64,000 bases of DNA from Przewalskia tangutica (lineage: Eukaryota; Streptophyta; Magnoliopsida; Solanales; Solanaceae), in assembly GCA_029844215.1 (NCBI GenBank), contig CM056736.1:53629562-53693561 (forward strand). The letters run 5' to 3'. Made by a program: the position numbers and the translations under genes. The notes beneath the pieces are model-generated. The model was given only the letters and a program-made list of their open reading frames with translations. It was not told the origin of the DNA and did not search any database. Shown piece after piece: positions 1 through 11,081 of this stretch (positions within the stretch are counted from its first letter, which is position 1; each line of letters opens with the position of its first letter).

Positions 1-62
1 TCAAGACTCTACTGAACCGCATGTAGACACTTTCAGAGGACTAAGCGCTCCGATACCACTTT
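1..62 (-). other. TE1 leader fragment with primer binding site
   Basis: Start of the interior of a minus-strand Ty3/gypsy element that runs out of the window to the left. Read on the minus strand, the LTR end GTCGTGACA is followed by AAAG and TGGTATCGGAGC (47-58). This is the initiator-Met tRNA primer site TGGTATCAGAGC with CAG changed to CGG. The leader after it matches the leaders of TE5, TE6, TE7, TE8 and TE12. Confidence 0.85.
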
Positions 63-640
63 TGTCACGACCCGACCGGGCGTGATCGTGCCTACCGGGC
101 ACCTGGTGATACAACATCACGAGAAAATCGTGAAAATAAAAACTTAAACATGAAACAAGAGTTATGATAATAAAGCAGGCCAACCAAAGCGGTTGCCTTC
201 TTGCATATATCTGAGAAATTGAGCGATTACAACATTTACAACCCCGCTGGCGGTACTACGGACCTGCAGAGTGTTATAACAACAATGACGGGGCGGGGCC
301 GCCATATCCCCGAATGTAAGTACCTACAACGACATGGGACTATACGAAAGATAAGCCTCCGAGAAAGCGGAGCTTCCCAAACGCCGAATCGTGATCCTAT
401 GGCGAGGATCAACAAGCGGTGTACCTACCTGCGGCATGAACGCAGCCCGAAGAGGTCGATGCAACATGTACGAGTATGTGGCGAAAATCAGAGCGAAATC
501 ATAACGATCTAAATAAAACAGGAGACATGTATGACAACCAAACTACTGATTCCACGACATAAAGCGATCATGTCAAGCGAGGACTCACGCCTCAAAGTCA
601 TCACTCAAATATAACCAAGGGTCTTACGCCCACAATATCA

Positions 641-1295
641 ATCATGCCCGCATCATGGCCACACGCCCCCGGAATTCTCCATCGGTGTAGACATGTCCAG
701 GATGCAATAACAGTATATCGGGTAATCAACCCTGCTGCATGGCCACATGCCCCCGGAATTCTTCATCGGTGCAGACATGTCCATGTAACAACAATAACAA
801 TATATCGGGTGATCAACCACGCGCGTAGCCATGCCCCGGAGTCTGCGTCGGTGCGAGCATGTCCATGTAACAACAATAATAATATATCGGGTAATCAACC
901 CCGCGCGTAGCCACATGCCGGAATTCTACATCGGTGGAGACATGTCCATGTAACAACAATAACAATATATCGGGTAATCAACGGCGCGTGGTCACATGCC
1001 GAGTCTGCGTCGGTGCGCATGTCCATGTAACAACAATAATAATATATCGGGTGATTAACCCGTCGCGTATCGCGTGCCGGAGTCTGCGACGGTGCGGACA
1101 TGTCCATGTAACAACAATAACAATATCCGGGTGATTAACCCACGCGTAGCGCATGCCGGAGTGCGTCGGTGCGAGCGACATGTCCATGTAACAACAATAA
1201 CGATATACCGGGTGATTAACCCTCCGCATGGCCGCATGCCCCCAGAATTCTTCATCGGTGCAGACATGTCCATGTAACAACAATAACAATATGTC
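641..1295 (-). repeat. Minisatellite of TE1 LTR, about 8 copies of 60-85 bp
   Basis: The core ACATGTCCATGTAACAACA recurs about eight times. Copies are joined by variable stretches with GGAATTC, a CATCGGTG-like motif and ATATCGGGTAATCAACC. Open frames on both strands here come from the repeat and are not proteins. The same repeat occurs in TE7 (38036-38580) and, more diverged, in TE12 (59610-59890). Confidence 0.9.
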
Positions 1296-2826
1296 GGCCC
1301 TCCATCGGGAGACGCGGTAGCATAAGAATACAACTTTTACACAACAAGGCTATCACAAGCAAGCACAAGCAAATTACCATACTTCAATTCTCTTATTTTC
1401 GAAAGGTTTCATAGTTCATAGTCTTAATCACTTAATAACATAATTCTCTTTTAAAACAATTTGAGTAACATATGCCTTATGTGTGAGTAGGTAATTCTTG
1501 TTTATAACAATCTTATTAAAGCAGCCATGATCTAGAAAATGTAATACAATTTTGTCTTATTTTAGCTTCTATGCAGATGGAGGTTTCTACTGGTTTTAAT
1601 AATAATTAATTAGTCAATACATTTTCCTTTATTAACGCTGCAGTGGTTTGTTCGATACTTGTTCTCATTTCCGAAATCAATATAACATTATTCCTTTTAA
1701 AACCCAATTACCCATTTCTCATTAAAACGGTTTCACAACTTTTTAACACAACCCAAGTCCTTATTAATTCACATCCAGTCTTTTATCTTTTAAAAACCAC
1801 AAACCATTTCTTTGCCCACATAAAGTTGTTATAACCAACTTCCCATAAAGCCGTTATAACACTTTATATTTTAAACCAACCAAATTCATTTAACACATGT
1901 ACGTCTGACTACATATTTCACAACATATCATGCTAGAAAAGATAGGAAGAGGTTCACATACCTCGCGACGATTATCGATGATAAGCAAAGGCTCCAAGTA
2001 CTACGCGCACTGCTAGCCTTTTCCACCCTTCAAGTAGAATACGCTACTCGTAGTACTTCCACCTATAATGGCCATAAAACGCTTATTAACTTCTAGTTCT
2101 CTTCGTAGAATATTTCTACGGAAAATTCGGCAGCACCTCCCCCCCTGCAATCTCATAAATCTCCTTCTCTACTCAGGCCCGCTACCAGGCCAACAACTCC
2201 CAGGGGATTACACGTCTAACCGGACGTGTTCAATTCTACTTCACAGATATACTACACAAGTCTACTGAAAATACGACCCAATGTAAATACAGTTCAATCC
2301 TTCTTTTTAATATCCTTCTTTACGATGTAATTACAGTTCAATTCTCTTCTTTAATATCCATTCTATATATAGTATACTCAACTATACATTACTCTGACAT
2401 GTAATTTCCAATTCTGATAGGGGATAAAGATCATTACCTCGATAAGCCCAAAATTATCCAAGATTAAATGTCGATCTGAGCAACGTTTAGCTCTAATCAT
2501 GCGCTCCAAACCGCTCCAAGCAACCCTTAGAAGTTTCTAATAACTTCTCTTAAACACTTTAACTCCAAAAAGTGAAGAACACTTAGGCTCTAAGTGTGGC
2601 TAGTTTCGGCCAAGGGGTAATTTAGGGGCTAGGGGTGTGAAATCTTTTCCAACACTTGGTTACTAATCTTCCTAATACACTAAGGAAGAACACTTAAGAC
2701 TTTAAGGATTTTTGGACAACTCACGGCTAAGGGAGGGCAAAAACGAGAACCATAAGGAGAGGGGAGGGAGTATTTCAACTTGGAAATCTCTAAGTGTGGA
2801 TGAAGAAGTCTTGCAACTTAAGGGGG

Positions 2827-3034
2827 TATTTATAGGACATTCAAGGGCTAGGATTAAAGCAAGTGTGTGGTCTAGATTGAGCCATGTGTGTGTGGGTCCC
2901 ACTTATCCATCTACTACACAAAATATCTTCAAGACTTTGACCAAATGTTTATGGCATTTTCCATGCCAAAAACGTGTGAAACATGTCCAACATTTCGTCC
3001 ACCAAGTGTCACCTAGGGGTGACACATGTCGCCC
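2827..3034 (-). promoter_or_regulatory. TE1 U3 promoter: TATA box and near-palindrome
   Basis: On the minus strand, TATAAATA (2834-2827) lies about 180 bp downstream of the near-palindrome gggtgacacatgtcgccc (3017-3034). The same pair with similar spacing occurs in nearly every LTR of the clan, so it is the likely transcription start region. Confidence 0.6.
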
Positions 3035-3350
3035 TCCTATTGGTCCAAAATATTTCACCTTCCGAAAATATCCGAAAAAAATATAAAGTGGGCCCCACAA
3101 ACCGTAACTTCCTCCCGTGGGCCCTACGTGACCAATTCCGGAAAAATAATTCCATAATTCTTAAATAATCCAAAAAGTCCGAATACCAAATCTGGGAATC
3201 CAATTCCCATTAGCGAACCTTTTTCCTTCACAAAATCCGAAAACTTTTCCGTCGGAAAAAAAAATCACGTCTTTCTTTCTTTCCAAAATTACTGTCGTAT
3301 TCTCGTACGTACGTCCTCACATACATACCCTGGAATTACGGGGTATAACA

Positions 3351-4766
3351 CTTCCCATAAAGCTAGTATAACTCTTAAGCTTTTTGTTTAAAAACCAAGT
3401 ATTACTCTTCTTTCAAAAAGGATTCATAATTCTTTTGAAATACTTCAAGATTCTTTATTATTTAGACTCAAGTCAAAAGACGTCAAGTAAAACCATGTTC
3501 AGTTAACACACGTACGTCTACCGTACTATATATATATTTTAAAATATCATGCTCAAGGGGATAGGAAGAATCACATACCTTCTCGGCGAAATCCACCTGC
3601 CTAGTCGAGTATGTCGCGCGCAGAGTATCAAACTATAATAGTCAAATACGTCTATCAACGTCTAGACTACTCTGTAGGATATTCTAAGCAGAAGGTTCTT
3701 AATTCCACGGAAAATTGGGCAGCATTTTCCTACCCGTCAAACTACTCAAGTCTACTGTAAATCTGATCACATGTAAATCTGATTCAATTCTTCATTTATA
3801 TTATTCTGATGTGATTTCAGTTCAATTCTATTCTTTAATATCCTTCTATGTATCTTATACTTATTTCTATACTACTACAATATGTAGTCTCCAATTACAA
3901 TAGAAGGATAGGATTATTATTTACCTCGATAAGCCCAAAATTATCCAAGATATAAGTCGATCCTGAGCAAGGTTTAGCTCCTAATCTAAACGCTCCAATC
4001 CGCTCCAAGAAACCCTTAGAAGTTTCTACACAACTTCTACTTACTACTTCAACCAACTATGAAGTTTCTCCTAGGGTTTCGTTTAGTGACTAATGGAAGT
4101 ATAGTAGTATTTTCCGGGCTCTAAGTATAGAGGTGACTTTGGAAATACTACAAGGGATTGGCTAAGGTATTTGGGAATAGCAACAATACTTGGAGAGTAT
4201 TTTTCTAACAAAGGGGGTGTGTTTGGCTAGCTTACTAGGGAGTGTGCTTGAACAAGACACAAGGAAGGGGACAGGGCTTGGACGAAAAGCTCACTAGGGG
4301 AGAAGGGAGTTTTCAAGACTTGGAAAAATATTTGTGGATGAAGAATTCTTCCAACTTAGGGGGGTATTTATAGGACTTTCAAGGGCCAAGATTAAGGCAA
4401 GTGGAGGGCAAGTGGAGGGTGTAGATTTACCCATGTGTACCCTATCCATCTACTCCACAAATATCACAAAATATCCTACCTAATCCTTGACCAAAAAAAC
4501 GCCAAGAGTTGCCCACAATGTCGTCCACTTGAGGGTGACAAGTGTCGCCCTCTCGTTGGTCCAAAATATTTTATCTCTCGGAAAAATCCGCAAAAATTAT
4601 AAATGTCGCAACCGTAATTTTCCCATCGCAAGGTTTGGAAAACGTTTCGTCGGAAAACAATTCTTTTCGTGGGTTGTGCACAAATTTCGTCTCTTATGCC
4701 TACTTAAGGCTTAAACTTTTGTACGTACGCCCTCACGTACATACTCTGGAAATACGGGGTATAACA
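3351..4766 (-). mobile_element. TE2 LTR fragment (Ty3/gypsy)
   Basis: The promoter-proximal part of a second minus-strand LTR of the same clan. Its left side is cut by the TE1 insertion. Its right edge is the LTR terminus TACGGGGTATAACA ending at 4766. It includes the donor-like block (about 3925-4035) and the U3 promoter. It is inserted in a copia gag remnant; GTGGC (4767-4771) would be the target duplication, with its mate off-window. Confidence 0.85.
4365..4550 (-). promoter_or_regulatory. TE2 U3 promoter
   Basis: Minus-strand TATAAATA (4372-4365) with the near-palindrome gggtgacaagtgtcgccc at 4533-4550. Confidence 0.55.
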
Positions 4767-5433
4767 GTGGCCACCATCATGGCAGAAGTGGCTCCAGTAG
4801 CCACCTTTTAACTAATCCTGCTTCTTCAAATGTGAGCATGAAGCGTTCTTGGTAGAACGGTGTGAGAGGATTGCTTTGGCGAAGAAGCATTCCAACCCCA
4901 TTTTATGCCTCATAGAGGCCTGCAACCATCTGAAGAACGAGACGATCATTCGTGACGGGCGCACCAATGTTCTTGAGTTGATCCTACAACTCCTTGAGCC
5001 TTTGACAATAGGATGAGACATTAAGAAAATCCTCCATATTTATGTGGGAGAATTCTTGCTCAAGGGTCATGATACACGAATTTTTGTTATATTGGAATAT
5101 ATCATGCAACCTATTCCAAGCTTCCATTGTCGTGGCGTCGGGTCCGATAATTGTCTATAAGAGGTCCGTAGAGATGGTGAAATAAATCAATTGAAGTACA
5201 TTAGCATCGAGAATTTTCCACAACTCTATTTCATTATCGGTGGAAGACACATTCTCCTTGCATTTTTCCGGTTTAACGATACGATGGAGGACTCTATGAG
5301 ACCTTGCGTGGATTTTAAAAAGTTTTGTCCATGTTGCATACTGGACATTCTCAATTTCAAGAATAATAGGGATGTTATTCTTGATGTTGGAGACTGCAAG
5401 GGCAACATGAAATGTATTCTTTGTGGTAGACAT
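4767..5433 (-). pseudogene. Ty1/copia gag (UBN2-type), truncated and frameshifted
   Basis: Remnant of a copia-type Gag, the nucleocapsid precursor that packages retrotransposon RNA in cytoplasmic particles. It starts at the minus-strand ATG at 5433 (MSTTKNTFHVALAV) and continues with a typical early segment in which a conserved YATWTKLFKIHAR matches the Y..W..LF motif of plant copia Gag. After a disrupted stretch, the minus strand at about 4810-5070 reads NMEDFLNVSSYCQRLKEL, then GAPVTNDRLVLQMVAGL and RQSNPLTPFY, the classic second half of the UBN2 family. At least one stop and one frameshift interrupt it. The frame ends where TE2 inserted, so zinc knuckle and pol are lost or off-window. The PBS and LTR lie just upstream, at the right distance for this gag. 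The family call is secure; the lineage (Ale/Retrofit, suggested by the tiny LTR) is inference. Confidence 0.85.
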
Positions 5434-5566
5434 GAATGAGGAACACGAGAAGAATTAGCGTTTTGGAAAACAAAATTGAAGGGAGCGGGACGGCCGAAGT
5501 GGGGTCGGTCGACGGAGAGAGTAGGGCGGCGGACGTTTATGTGGAGAAGGAAAAATTTGCCTTAGA
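5434..5566 (-). other. Copia leader (5' UTR)
   Basis: A short untranslated stretch between the primer binding site and the gag ATG of the copia remnant. No gene is seen. Confidence 0.6.
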
Positions 5567-5578
5567 CTGCTGATACCA
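5567..5578 (-). other. Copia primer binding site
   Basis: The minus strand reads TGGTATCAGCAG directly after an LTR-like end TTTTCA. It is complementary to the 3' end of initiator Met-tRNA over its first nine bases. Confidence 0.75.
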
Positions 5579-5696
5579 TGAAAATAATGGATCTTGAGCC
5601 TAACTCAACCCTAAAGCTAGCTTGTAGGTGAGGATTGTCCAAGTCCATATAAGGAGTCCATGTTTCCATTTCATATCCGATGTGAGACTTTTAACA
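5579..5696 (-). mobile_element. Copia 5' LTR, 118 bp
   Basis: Bounded on the minus strand by TGTTAAAAGTCTCACATCGG and ...TTATTTTCA next to the PBS, so it has TG...CA ends. The text (AAGTCCATATAAGGAGTCC, AAGCTAGCTTGTAGG on plus) is a common plant short copia LTR. A TATATGG stretch inside could serve as its TATA box. Confidence 0.7.
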
Positions 5697-5816
5697 TGTA
5701 AAGAATGAATATTGGGTCTAACTCAACCCCAAAAGCTAGCTTGTAGGGTGAGGATTTTCCAAGTCCATAAAAGGAGTCCATGTTTCCATTTCATATCCGA
5801 TTTGAGACTCTTAACA
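5697..5816 (-). repeat. Second tandem copy of the copia LTR, 120 bp
   Basis: It abuts the first LTR head to tail and has the same TG...CA ends. It differs by scattered substitutions and small indels (for example ATAAAAGG against ATATAAGG). Confidence 0.75.
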
Positions 5817-5950
5817 CTCCTCCGCATGCCAGATCTTGTTAACTGGAGTGTGTCGCACGCCTAGACCTTATTACCTTGAGCGTGGATAATATAATTTAGA
5901 GGTCTAACATCGGTGAACAAAGAATTGAAATGGGTCTGACTCTGATACCA
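5817..5950 (-). other. Copia-related spacer with a second PBS-like site
   Basis: Low-copy-looking sequence that ends on the minus strand in TGGTATCAGAGT (5939-5950), an initiator-Met primer-site match next to a further LTR-like unit. It is probably the interior start of another small copia element. No ORF is seen. Confidence 0.45.
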
Positions 5951-6117
5951 TGTAAAAGAGAATAATCTCTTAATTATTTTCTTTAATATAATTGGTTTAT
6001 ATACATGATATACAATAGTAAACCTAGCCTATAATTACGAAAATCAAATATATATTTTTCTAATACAATAAATTATTATCATAATTACAGATGTACAAGA
6101 TCTCTAATAATATTACA
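5951..6117 (-). mobile_element. Putative short copia LTR, 167 bp
   Basis: The plus-strand edges are TGTAAAAGAG and AATATTACA, so the ends are TG...CA on either strand. It borders a PBS-like site. It is AT-rich and includes TTTATATACATGATATAC. The boundary at 6117 rests on the terminal dinucleotide only. Confidence 0.4.
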
Positions 6118-6321
6118 TAAATATACGACGTATATTCTATTAAATATTAAGAAGGAGCGAGTCCCGCAACTCACTGATATGGTCTAGGAGTGGCCTTTGT
6201 GTAAAGCTGCTAATGCTGGAACTTTAGACCCCAATATTTAGAAGCCCTATTTTATACCTTGATAATTAGAGTTTATAAATTCATCTAAAAAAAAGGTATT
6301 ACCGTTTTCACTGAAAAAGGA
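6118..6321. other. Unassigned AT-rich DNA
   Basis: No ORF, repeat or element signature is recognised. This may be host DNA that received the LINE insertion. Confidence 0.4.
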
Positions 6322-6337
6322 AAATATGTTTGAGACT
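6322..6337. repeat. LINE target-site duplication, 3' side
   Basis: The 16 bp aaatatgtttgagact is identical to 9294-9309. Direct repeats of this length flanking an element with a poly(A) end are diagnostic of LINE-type insertion. Confidence 0.93.
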
Positions 6338-9293
6338 TTTTTTTTCCTGGGTAAATGCAAATATTATAAAAGAAAAGAACAGGGAGCTACAATCAGTCGT
6401 TGAGGGTTCTCAATCCTCAACATAAGCATAAACAAGAAATGAAAGAGAGGGGGGATGGGGCGTTCACTCAAAGGTGACGTTACAAGAGGGGATTAAATCA
6501 TAAACTTAATCTTGGAAGGTTGAAATACTCTTTTCACTTCTCAAACTTGCTGCTTGGCTTTGTTCTTGATAAAATTCTTCCTTGAAGTAACTTCTTTCCA
6601 TCCATCATTATCCGCACAAAGTGGTGTTTGCATGTACACACTCGGCGAATTCACGATACCCATAACACTTCTAAAGGACCCCGTGACGAAAGGAGTTTTA
6701 GACCCCCCTCGTGCTGCCTCGACAAAGGTCCTGACTTGATTAAAATCTCTATTACCCACCTTTGTTGTATTGGGAACATCATGTGCATCCCGCAAACGGT
6801 GTTCATCAAATTGATTTTCACCCGAAGTTCGATCAAGATTCCAAGCTATACCGACACTTCCGGGAATAGAGGGCAAATTCGTATCCTTGCCATTTTGAGG
6901 CAAGGCAGTCGAATTTTGAGGTTGGGAAGTCTCCATAGGCTTCTCTTGTTTCTTCAACTTCTTACACTTTAAATGGCTATGTCCAAATATTTGGCAAAAA
7001 AAAAACAAAAATCCGGATAATGTTCATATTCCACTTTTTGAACATACATGATGTTACTTGGCAGCTTTACTTTAAATTCTGTGACTGGCTCTTTACTAAC
7101 ATCGACTTCGATCAATACTCGTGCATAGTTCATTTTGGACCTCTCTTTAGTAAATTGATCCGTGTATAGAGGCATTCCAACACGCGATGCTATTTTACTC
7201 AAACCGGTTTCACTCCAGCGATAAAGGGGATGTCACGTAGCAACACCCAAACGGGGATTTTCATAAAAAGATCATCTGAAAGTATCACGTCCTTATCAAC
7301 TAGTTTTAACATCAATGTTTTGCCGAATGTCATATAGGGGCCACCATGAAACACCTTAATGCGATCATCCTCTGACATGAAACGGAAGACGGTCCATCTA
7401 TTTCCATAGGGAATGATTCGGCACTTCACATTCCATCCCTTAACAATTGAATTGATGCCTCACGTCGGGAAAGGGCGTGAAACATCCATAAGACAATAGC
7501 CCCAAGTCTCAACGAATGGAACTTCATCATTCGCATCAAGTTCTCTGATAGCTCCTTCTTGTTCAATAAATTGCAATTTCATACCCTTCGCCTAAGCGTG
7601 ACTCGTAAACACCCCGCGTAAGTCTTCTTGGAATAGGCTTATCCTTAGTGCATTCTGACCGGGTGAAGTGAAGGGTTGAGGGTCCATACGTACATTGTTG
7701 GTTTCCGCAATTGAAGTCAAAAAACGTGTATCATTGGGATTTGGTGTCCCAGAAGTCTTTTATTGTATTAATGCACTATCAATTAATGTATTAGGGTTCC
7801 TAGGGCTCTCGGTTTTGTCAACACCGGTTTCCCCCCCAAATCGAGTTATGAAGTCCACTTAAATGAGATGACTCTACATTCCCCATGCCAATTAAATGTG
7901 TTGAGTTAATAGGCATCTTTTGGAGAGAAAAGCCCTCAGCTTCCGCAACTTTTGCCGTACCAAGATCCGTTGGAATAGGAGCAATTTCGAATGTAGCACC
8001 CATTGAATGAGGCGTGCCATTGTCAAAACCGGTTCACACCGAAATCGAGTTTCGAAGTCCCCTTAAATGAGATGTCTCGACATTCCCAAGAACCATGGGA
8101 TTAGGAGCAACTTCGGATGTAGCACCTAATGAATAAGGCGTGCCATTGACATCCGCAACAATTGAATGCATCAAATTACTAGACCTCTTTTGAATAAAAA
8201 ACCCTTCGGCTTCCGCAACCTTTGCATTTCCAAGGCCTATTGGAAAAGAAGTTTTCTCGGACTCAACAACCAATGACTGGTGACCCATGGACTTCCCCCA
8301 AGACCCATGCCCACCCACCTGACCCGCTATCAACCCGTGACTAACCTCGAGACCCGCTTTCACCTCGGCATCCAAAGTGCCCGCCGGAAAGGCCCCTTTG
8401 GACTCAGAAACCAAGGATCGGTGACCCAAGGGTTTAAACCACAACCCATGACCATAAACACTACCCTCCTGCAACCCGGGACCACCCTCCATACCCGCTT
8501 TCGACCCGGGATCCCCATCAAGACCCGTAATCCCCCCAGAGTCAAGAGAACCTACCGGAACCGCAGCTGCCTTCCCGACTTCCAAGGTGTCCGGAAAAGC
8601 CCCTTTGGACTTAAAAATCATAGAACGGTGACCCATGGGTTTCAACCACAACCCATGACCACCATCACGACCCTCCTGCAACCCGGGACCACCCACCATA
8701 CCCACATTTGACCCGGGATCTCCATCAAGACTCGTTATCCTTCCAGTGTCAAGTGTTCCAACCGGAACACCACCTGAGGTTGCCACCGGAAAGTTGGGAG
8801 ATTCAAAGAGCTGCATCCTCGACCCAAGACCACCATCATGACCCTCTTGCACACCAAGACCACCCTCCTGACCTGCAAACAACCCGGCAACACCCACCTG
8901 ACCCGAATTCTCCACAATGTTCAGAGAAGCAAACTGGCCACCGCCGGAAGCTGCCCCCACCGAAAATGCACTCTTCGAATTCAAATCTTGAACAATCAAA
9001 CTAATCTCTTTCTTTCTTTTGGCTGAAATCTTTATATTCTTCCTCATGGCTAGAAGGAAGATAACTCACTCTGTAACAAATCGATTAAAGTGAACATGAA
9101 ATGAACACACAAACTTCTCAGTAGGATGAGATTGATCAAAGAACAATCCGTAATAAATCAGTTGATGAAAATCATAGAAGAAGGGAGACGTAGAAGAGCA
9201 ACTAGGGAAAAATGTTGAGAGCATCTTCGCATAGTGAGAGAAACATCTCTCTAACTCTGTGACTACCAAAGATAGTTACTCTATTTTGATACT
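6338..9293 (-). mobile_element. LINE-type insertion carrying ORF1 only (2,956 bp)
   Basis: The minus-strand 3' end is a short A run (plus-strand T run at 6338-6345) preceded by GCATTTACCCAGG, a common plant LINE tail. A perfect 16 bp target duplication flanks the unit. It holds a 5' UTR (9048-9293), an ORF1-type gene (9047 to 6541) and about 200 bp of 3' UTR. There is no endonuclease-reverse transcriptase ORF2. It therefore could move only with enzymes supplied by another LINE. Confidence 0.9.
6541..9047 (-). pseudogene. LINE ORF1-type protein: repeats, DUF4283 and zinc knuckle, broken
   Basis: ORF1 proteins of plant L1-like LINEs bind RNA and accompany it during target-primed reverse transcription. 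The minus-strand start at 9047 opens a 337-codon frame: a basic N-terminus (MRKNIKISAKRKKE), then Gly-rich repeats built on GGPGLQEG and GHGLW.KP.GHRS. A module with AKVAEAEGF...QK and SHL.GL.NSI occurs twice (about 8040-8250 and 7820-7990), in different frames. The DUF4283 domain follows at about 7200-7440 (VKCRIIPYGNRWTVFRFMS, HGGPYMTFGKTLMLKL, PVWVLL), continuing as SKIASRVGMPLYTD and NYARVLIEVD (about 7060-7200). The zinc knuckle at about 6965-7010 keeps C-QIFG-H-SHLK-C, but its first cysteine pair is split by a homopolymer frameshift at about 7000-7009. The C-terminus ends at 6541. At least four stops or frameshifts make it non-functional. A host DUF4283 retrogene is the alternative, but such genes themselves derive from LINEs. 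Confidence 0.85.
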
Positions 9294-9309
9294 AAATATG
9301 TTTGAGACT
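9294..9309. repeat. LINE target-site duplication, 5' side
   Basis: Identical to 6322-6337. It sets the 5' end of the inserted copy at 9293. Confidence 0.93.
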
Positions 9310-9471
9310 AATTTGACTAAAAGTAGGCTTTAAAAAAGCATTCTAAAGTATAGGAAGAAAAAAATTTAGGACAAAGTAATCATTACTTTCCTCTTTTTAC
9401 CTTTTCAATAAGTAAGACATTTCATTTTCATTCTTGGGTCATGGGATACTCAATCCTTTTCTTTAGAATAT
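9310..9471. other. Unassigned DNA between LINE and next LTR
   Basis: AT-rich, with no ORF and no similarity that I recognise. With 6118-6321 it forms the apparent pre-insertion target of the LINE. Confidence 0.4.
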
Positions 9472-10398
9472 TGTCAGACCCCGGTATGCTACTATAAATT
9501 TCTCATACACAAAGGTGTGATGGCATTCGTCAACACATCTTGTCAACTATAACCACACGTCATTTTAAGATCAAAAGAACGTAAGAACGTGGAAGCAAAT
9601 AAACACACTTGAAAGACGTTTAGAATGACAAGTTTAATCACAACACAACACACCAAGAGTTACGGGTAAAACATAGCCCGACCATTCTTTTTTTCAACTC
9701 AAATAAACAAAAGGAAATGCCTCTCGGCTATACAATATAGTGATAGAACTGAACGTCTAACACTTGAATTCCCAAACTAAACTAGCCTCACTCACTATTT
9801 AGCTTAGACTCTCGGAAAACACTCACAAGATCAAGAATTGATCTTAGCTTTGAAAACTTAAGCTCAACACTTAGCTCACTCTCTGGTATAAGGAATTTCC
9901 GGTTGTTGAATTCGTGAATAAGTTCTTCTAAATTATTCTACTTATAGGGGAAGGGAATGGCTTATCATGCCTTACAAAAAGGGGACGTGTTAAGGGAGTG
10001 GGTGTAGTAACACACACCCATAAGTAATCATCCATCACACACACATACACTTCACACGACCAACACTACTTCAAGACTTGGTCAATTAACACATTTCTTC
10101 CTTTCTTCAAGAAAGTGTCTTGTTGACCAATTCAATCTTCTCACATGGCTCACACTGGTCCCGCAAGGTCTTAGTCATGTCTCACATGACTTAAAACTTC
10201 ACCTACACCATCCACAACATGTCTAGCTCACCACACACTATGGCTGCACAAAATTCAGAACTCGGTTAGAACCATTCTGCCCGTTGTGAGTCATTAAAGC
10301 TCACCCACTTCAATACTCAACCAAATTAGCTCAAACCACTTGCCACGTGTCCCAGAGACATGTATGGAGTTCCTCGAACCCGCCCCAAGCTATCCGGT
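9472..10398 (-). mobile_element. Possible LTR fragment of an unrelated gypsy family
   Basis: The plus-strand left edge TGTCAGACCCCGG resembles the end of a minus-strand LTR. The tract is cut on the right by TE3. It contains a CTATAAGT-like box on the minus strand (about 9950) and no ORF. The text is not similar to the TE1-TE12 LTRs. The call rests on one terminus and context. Confidence 0.35.
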
Positions 10399-10757
10399 TG
10401 TTACACCCCGTAATTTCAAGACATGTATATAAGAACGTATGTAAGAAATCAGGGCGTTAAGATTTGAGAATTATAGAATTTATCGGAATTATGAAAATGT
10501 CGGGAAACGAAATATTACGTCGAATGGGAGGGTGACACATGTCACCCCCCTTGGATGGTCTTGGTCAAATTAGACCAAGGGTAGAATGGTCAAGTGACCA
10601 AAGCAAAGATGATCAAGTCTTGAAAGCCCAAAGCTTGATATAATTGACTAAGTCAATGAGCCCACTTGACTAAGATATTTAAATCTCCTTCATCCAAACC
10701 CAACAAGTGTTTTAATATTGACCCTTCATTTTGTTATATAGTCACACTATAGCAAGA
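10399..10757 (+). mobile_element. TE3 LTR, first 359 bp
   Basis: Starts TGTTACACCCCGTAATTTC after CCGGT (10394-10398, left target site). It has the near-palindrome gggtgacacatgtcaccc (10530-10547) and a TTATATAG box at about 10733. It is interrupted by TE4; the remainder lies beyond the window. Confidence 0.85.
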
Positions 10758-11081
10758 TGTTACACCCCGTAGTTCCAGGGTATGTATGTGAGGACGTACG
10801 TACGAGAATACGACATTAAGATTGGAAAGGAAGAAAGATTTGATTCTCCGACGGAAAATTTTCCGGAATTTGTAAAGGAAAAAGGTTCGTTAATGGGAAT
10901 TGGATTCCCAGTTTTGGTATTTGGACTTCTTGGAATATTAGAGAATTATGGATTTTATTTTCCGGAATTGGTCACGTGGGGCCCATGGGAGAAATTTACG
11001 GTTTTGTGGGGCCCACTTTGTTTTCGAGATTTTGGCCATTATGGATATTTTCGGGAGATGAAATATTTTAGACGAATAGGA

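Larger units (their letters stand above)
63..3350 (-). mobile_element. TE1 5' LTR (Ty3/gypsy, 3,288 bp)
   Basis: A complete LTR on the minus strand. Its plus-strand left edge is TGTCACGACC next to the PBS, and its right edge is ACGGGGTATAACA. Because the PBS lies at its left, it is the 5' LTR of an element whose body is outside the window. It carries a minisatellite (641-1295), a conserved 150 bp block (about 1525-1665), a donor-like block (about 2425-2545), a TATA box and a near-palindrome. It is inserted in another LTR of the clan (TE2). The flanking CTTCC (3351-3355) is the expected 5 bp target duplication; its partner is off-window. Confidence 0.9.

Noticed and set aside
641..1295. Satellite DNA or centromeric array
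   Set aside because: Only about eight copies, confined within LTR boundaries and shared by TE7 at the same LTR position.
8280..9026. Plus-strand Pro-rich frames
   Set aside because: Antisense shadows of the LINE ORF1 Gly-rich repeats.
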